Part shown: positions 59,148-64,000 of the stretch, in pieces
How the letters are laid out: each line of letters begins with the position of its first letter
Position numbering within the stretch: position 1 is the stretch's first letter
Assembly: GCA_963854835.1 (NCBI GenBank)
Contig: OY978525.1
Span: 1,507,501 to 1,571,500 of the forward strand
Reading direction: 5' to 3'
Length of the DNA: 64,000 nt
From: Megamerina dolium
Lineage: Eukaryota; Arthropoda; Insecta; Diptera; Megamerinidae
Notes under the pieces: generated by a model
The model's database searches: none
Told to the model about the DNA's origin: nothing
The model's input: only the letters and a program-made list of their open reading frames with translations
Program-made: the position numbers and the translations under genes

Positions 59148-60969
59148 TAGCAACAGTATCAATACGTAATGTGCCACTTTTCGACATTCAAGCATAATCT
59201 CTTCCCCACTACTATTACATTTTACATTCAAATATGGTATGAGGTATATACTTTATATGTATATACCATCGTTTCACTTGTACGATAAATTTTCTGCTTA
59301 CCGAATTCCACTACCCAATATCACCCACAATTAAGGCATTCGATATTCTTGTGATTTAAGTATTTGCGCGTGAACTTTTTAACTTTCACGTTGTCCTCAC
59401 AACAACGTCTCACAATGTTTTTATTCTCTTTGCATTTTGCTTTGCATTAGTGAACGCATTACGCGTTCACGAGGTAGGCGAAAGGAAGTGCGATGTGTGT
59501 GTGTGTGTGTGTGCGAGCACGTACAACCCCTTCTATATGGAAGGTACGTCGTATACGTGTATGACTGCGTATTTTATTACGCCATCATGATGATAACCTC
59601 GAAAACATTCCAACACCATAGCGCCCATTTCAATGGCAAACAAATAAGGTAGAGAAAATGTTACAGTTATTGGTTACTGTTGCTGTTGGCATCTTATTTG
59701 TTTCAATATTGTTCGGTTGTCATGTCTCTCTCTCTCTCTCTCCCTCACTGCCATGACGATTTTCTTAAGTTCCTGCACTATGTAGCATGTAGTTACGTGT
59801 GTTGGAGCTCTTTTGAAAATTGAGCGTGTTGCCTTCATCGTACCTGTTTGATGTTTCTTTATTATTACTGTCAATTCGCGACTGTCGTTCGACTGTCGAC
59901 TGAGAAAAATGACGACGGCGCAAATGGTGAAGGTGAAGCTCTTAATTTATTGAAAATTAATAGCTTGCAACGACATAAAACGAAACAAGCGGTACATATG
60001 TGTGTGTGTGTGTGTGTGTGTACACATAAGTGGATAAGGCTGGCTGGCTGCTGGCTGGTATGAAGAGGTGAGCATCCACCCAAGTGTCTGATGGTGCTCC
60101 GTTGCCATACAGCCGACGTCAATAACGATAATGGTGACGATGATGGTTTTACAGCTTTTTGTAGCTGATGGTTCCATGATTCCAACTACAATATGATACT
60201 TATAAATTTTGTGGGTTCGCCAGTAAGTAGTATGTACTGGTGTGTTAGTAAATAAGTGTGTACGTGCGTTCGAAAGTCTACATTGGAATTTCACATTACC
60301 ATGTATGACAATAATACTTGTATATGTGTGGCAACAACATATTCGGTTGTGATAAGTAATCACGGTATTCAAAGATATACTAGTAGCTAGCTACGTATAT
60401 CCATGTAGCATATACATAAGTACGCTGCACATGCTCGCCTACCGCATATGTTTTTGTTTCATTAATATTCACACACGTGTTTCATCTGTCGCCGACATAA
60501 ATGCCGACATCCATAAATTTATTGTCTATTATTGTTGCTGTTCACTGCTGTTTCTTCCTGTTGTTTTTTTTTTTTTTTTTTTTTTTTGCTATGGCTGCAA
60601 CAAATAGCCTGCAGAGCAAACACAACCAATTGCTAAGGGAAGCAACAACAAAGAAAAACTTATAAATAAATACTTAGTTTCATAAGTCCTTTATTTACAT
60701 ATTCGTCCACCCCCTAATATGTAGGTAGGTGCAGAATTCAAATGTATGAGACAAAATAATATGTTGCTAAAATTAACTTTCGTTCCATCATTGGGAATAA
60801 TGAGCGTATATTATTGAGAATTGCGCATTTTTACATTATATTTTTATTTCGAATCGAAATATCGTATTTTCTGGGAGAACTTAAAAGGATACATTGTATC
60901 GTACATATGAAAAATTGATACTATTTGGCATCCGCAGACTAGTATTAGCTGTTCATTATTTAAATTTTG
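58991..60969. other. non-coding stretch with microsatellites
   Basis: No gene is seen. (AGC)n lies at 59116-59145, (TG)n at 59492-59511, (TC)n at 59724-59742, (GT)n at about 59999-60020 and a T-run at 60562-60587. Confidence 0.5.
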
Positions 60970-61202
60970 TAATAAAGATGAGTATTTCATTTATCGAGCT
61001 ATCGATGATACTCATACACCCTTAAGAGGTGCAGATAAAGGGTAAGTCTATTAAGGAAGAATGTTGGAACAGAAAAACAAATGTGCGCCGATCATACATT
61101 CCATTATCCTAGGGATAATTTCTGAGCAGCTGTCGGGATACTTATCAATTTTAAGCTATTCTTCCGTGCAATTTGTAAGCGATCCTCCCAATGTAATATA
61201 TA
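60970..61202 (+). repeat. family B repeat, left of a mariner fragment
   Basis: Blocks 'cacccttaagaggtgcagataaagggtaag', 'gcgccgatcatacattcca' and 'ctagggataatttctgagcagc' match the family. Confidence 0.6.
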
Positions 61203-61690
61203 TAAGGTCTAGTAAAAAGTAATCCATTATTTTTGCATTAAATTGAAGGCTTTATTTCCCACCAAACCCCACCAAACACATAGCAAAACCTTCAAAACCG
61301 ACCATCAATCCTGGCTTGGCCACCATTTGAAGTGGCTCACCGCGATTCGACCATGACCGTTTTCGCTTGACCTTGTCGCAAGCGACCCACTTTTCATCAC
61401 CAGTAACCATCCGTTTCAGAAATGGATCGATTTTGTTACGATTTACATATGGAAATTCGGTTTTTTTTTTGTGATAACTCATGTGGCACCCATACATCGA
61501 GCTTCTTTTTGTATCCAGCCTTATTTAAATGGTTCCAAACGGTTTTTCGTGCAATGTTTAGCTCCTGGAAAATAGAAACAGTGCTTACATGACGGTCAGA
61601 CTCGACGATTTCCACTATTTGATCGATATTTTCGACAATTGGCCTTCCAGAGACATTTTGATCTTCAGGTGCTTCTAAGTTAATTTTGTA
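61203..61690 (-). pseudogene. mariner transposase N-terminal half, truncated
   Basis: On the - strand it reads EDQNVSGRPIVENIDQIVEI, SDRHVSTVSIFQELNIARKT (helix-turn-helix) and NHLNKAGYKKKLDVWVPHEL. After a frame change come NRKN/RNKIDPFLKRMVTGDEKWVAC (first catalytic Asp, DEKW) and KVKRKRSWSNRGEPLQMVAK. It stops after KPGLMV, with the second half of the transposase gone. The left edge 'ggtctagtaaaaagtaatcc' resembles a mariner end. It is distinct from the other mariners here and its subfamily is not assigned (mellifera/cecropia-like by eye). It sits within a family B array. Confidence 0.8.
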
Positions 61691-62050
61691 ATGGAACTTC
61701 CCTAATGAGTAAACATACGGAGTAGGTATGTACAGAAAAAACGGTAAATAGTACAAATGACTGGGGATCAGTCATATAATTCATCTCTCTAGGGGAACTT
61801 TGAGAGCGATATTGACGGAATTCATAAAAAACTCGATTTTGTTGTGAAGACCTCACCGAAGGACTAGTGAAGAAATTAAAATGTTGAGAAAATATTTTGA
61901 CAAGTTAGAGATAATGGAGAATGATTATATATTTTATATCTCTATGAACAGAAAAAATAATGAGAGTCGGTCATACATTTCATTGCTCTATGATAAATTT
62001 CTACGATATTATGAGGTTACTTCTTGATCTTCAGGTGTTGATTGTTAAGC
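61691..62050 (+). repeat. family B repeat, right of the mariner fragment
   Basis: Blocks 'ggggatcagtcatataattc', 'tctctaggggaactttgag' and 'atgagagtcggtcatacatt' are seen. It continues the array broken at 61202. Confidence 0.6.
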
Positions 62051-63744
62051 GGTAAATGCTCATTCGAGCAATAATTTCTTTATGTTTCAGTTACGGGGTT
62101 GTCCGTACTTGTGTTAACCTATAAAGCTAAACTATTGCTGAAAGGTTGACAACATTGCTTGAAGTTCCAAACAAATTGCAGATAATTGAGATAATTTTAA
62201 TGAATCGCTTTTGATTTGCCACAAGTACGGGTATAATTTTAATGAGACTTGAAATAATAAAGAACTGTCAATATTAGTCCCATGGCTAGTTGGTTATGGA
62301 GTCAAAGGAAAGCAATATACATATATACACACACACACACACGCACATAAGCATATTTATTTATTTTTCTTTATGGATGTTGCGCTTTGTGATCCTATTT
62401 GAGTGCCATATTCAGACAAGAGACCAAATGCAAAAGAAAGGCGTAAAATGTAAACATAAAATAAAAGAATCTACCTTCACTTTTGTACTATGTGGGCTTT
62501 ATTGTGCGAAAATTGTACCTGTAAATGACACATTTCTGTTGCACACACACACACACACACACATAACATGCGCACTTGCCTTTATTTCTTTCTTACACAA
62601 GAAATAGCAGCATAGACTGCAAAGAAGGGAGGGCAAACGCCAGAGACCAGTGATAGCAGAAGTTTAAAAATCGTTTGCAAAGAATATGAGCGCAACGATG
62701 AAATCATTTAATTGTCCCATCAGGCATAACAAGAACAACAACAACAATAACACATGCTTGAATCTTTCGTGCAGCACAGCGATGCTGTGTGCACAGCAGC
62801 TCCTATAGCTTTTGTGTTGCTCATGCAACGATAATCGTCGACCAAAGTGGAATACAAAATAATAAAATAAAAGTGTATTTAGATGAAAAGTGGTAAAAAA
62901 AAACACATTTTTTTTATAGAAGAACAAAATGAAGTTTATACTATGATTCTATTTTTTTAGTTTTGTTTATTTTTTTTTTTTTAATTCAAATTGAATTACC
63001 ACAAGGCGGCACTCACCGAACAAATGGACAGTGAAATGTGAATAGACAACAGATAGTGATGTGGTGCAGCAGATGTAAGCAACAACATAGAGGCGTTGGG
63101 GCAATGTGTCCAAATACACGGCAGAAATTAGCTATGCCAACGTATCATTCAGCAACACACTATGTTATATCACCAACGGAAGCGATGTGAGAACCACTTA
63201 TTGCTAGTGCACAATATGCGGGAGAGAAATTGTATATGTGTAATGTTGCGGATGCAACATTTTACTTTTATATGCAATGACGCAACCAACGAACCAACCA
63301 ACCAATCAGCTATATAGGAGCAATAGCATCAAGAAAACACGGAAATGAAAATTTTATGAGTGGAAATTTAATAATTCTACTACTGCTGCTGCTACTGTAA
63401 TTCGATGATACCCCACAAACACTGCAACTCAGACACATATGGTGGTTATGTGTTTGCTTGGATATGATTGTATGTATGTATGTGTGTGTGTGTGTGTCAC
63501 ATGTACGGTACTACTTCAAATCGAAATCGTCGTAGTAGTCGTTATCATCCTTTATCAAATGCAATTTGCTGTGAATTTATAAAATTTAAACGTCGCCGTC
63601 ACCGCACGGTGTCACCTTTGCATATAAGCTGTAATCAAAAAGAGTAAACTTTATGTAATTTCAAGCAAAATTTTACATTATCAAGAGATTGGCCCTATCA
63701 CTATTTCTAACTCCAATATGCTTCAACCTTTCGTACTGTAATAA
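62051..63744. other. non-coding stretch
   Basis: No gene is seen. (CA)n runs lie at 62325-62341 and 62541-62562, a T-run at about 62969-62981, and (GT)n at 63479-63497. Confidence 0.5.
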
Positions 63745-64000
63745 CTTAGTATAGTCGTCCTGAGGTCTTTAACTCCGACGCCTTGCTGGAACTCGTGAAA
63801 GCTGAGCCAAGTTTGACAGTCGATATGATGGCTGCAAGGTTGAATTCATCACATGGAACAGTTTACAGGCACCTGGTTCAATTGAGCAAGGTTTCAAAGC
63901 TGGGAAAATGGGTTCCGCATAAACTTTCCGTCGCAAACCTTCAACAGAGAATGAATGTGTGTTCTCAGCTGTTGCAGCGGCTTAAGAATGAGGGTTTTTT
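63745..64000 (+). pseudogene. mariner transposase N-terminal region, running off the window edge
   Basis: One frame from about 63759 to the end reads PEVFNSDALLELVKAEPSLT, then VDMMAARLNSSHGTVYRHL (helix-turn-helix), LSKVSKLGKWVPHKLS (the conserved mariner linker) and QLLQRLKNEGFF. This is the DNA-binding half of a fourth distinct mariner lineage. The frame is open over its 80 or so codons and the catalytic domain would lie beyond the window. There is no start codon or end visible upstream, so completeness cannot be judged. Confidence 0.7.

Overview
This window is AT-rich, intron- and repeat-dominated animal DNA. It carries mariner-type transposons, RNase H-bearing non-LTR retrotransposon tails, a tRNA-derived SINE and many ATGT/CA/CAG microsatellites. 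Together these suggest a higher fly, most likely a tephritid fruit fly. The best pointers are several DD41D ('rosa'-type) mariner relatives, a type I recall as first reported from Ceratitis, and a long repeat whose ends and internal boxes resemble abundant Drosophila intergenic repeats. The species assignment is inference. There is no sign of bacterial, viral or organellar sequence.

Only two host genes can be argued for. (1) On the + strand, a secreted-protein gene has a signal-peptide exon at 31674-31898 and a second exon at 43679-43796. They are separated by an 11.8 kb intron with matched phases and canonical GTAAGT/AG sites, and further exons are not found. (2) On the - strand, I assemble a compact two-exon gene encoding 151 residues: start at 55357 in a strong fly start context, intron 55268-53562, stop at 53195, AATAAA at 53110-53105. 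Neither protein is recognised. If gene 1 continues to the right, gene 2 is nested antisense inside it.

Most of the rest is transposon and tandem-repeat debris. 0-20 kb holds a Himar1-like irritans mariner (45-1253), a deleted DD41D mariner (2892-3716), a reverse-transcriptase tail (6100-6789), a SINE (7146-7508), a Mos1-like mariner (14753-15910), an RNase H fragment (17601-18274) and two inverted copies of a 1.3-1.6 kb non-coding element (8175-9466 and 18944-20544). 20-37 kb holds three more RNase H retroelement tails, one invaded by a 17-bp minisatellite, a second DD41D copy and two SINEs. 39-64 kb holds two more DD41D copies, mariner fragments, a fifth RNase H fragment, an 88-bp tandem array split by a 462-bp inverted-repeat transposon, and a fourth SINE copy.

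Two dispersed tandem-repeat families run through the whole window. Family A has units of about 150 bp with a TATGGGAGGTAGGCGTGG-like core, in five arrays. Family B has units of about 110-170 bp with a GTCGGTCATA/CTCTAGGGG core, in at least seven places. Several mariners and SINEs sit inside these arrays, so the arrays are older than the insertions. Many array and fragment boundaries were judged by eye and are approximate. Where TA or longer target-site duplications are quoted, the ends are base-exact.
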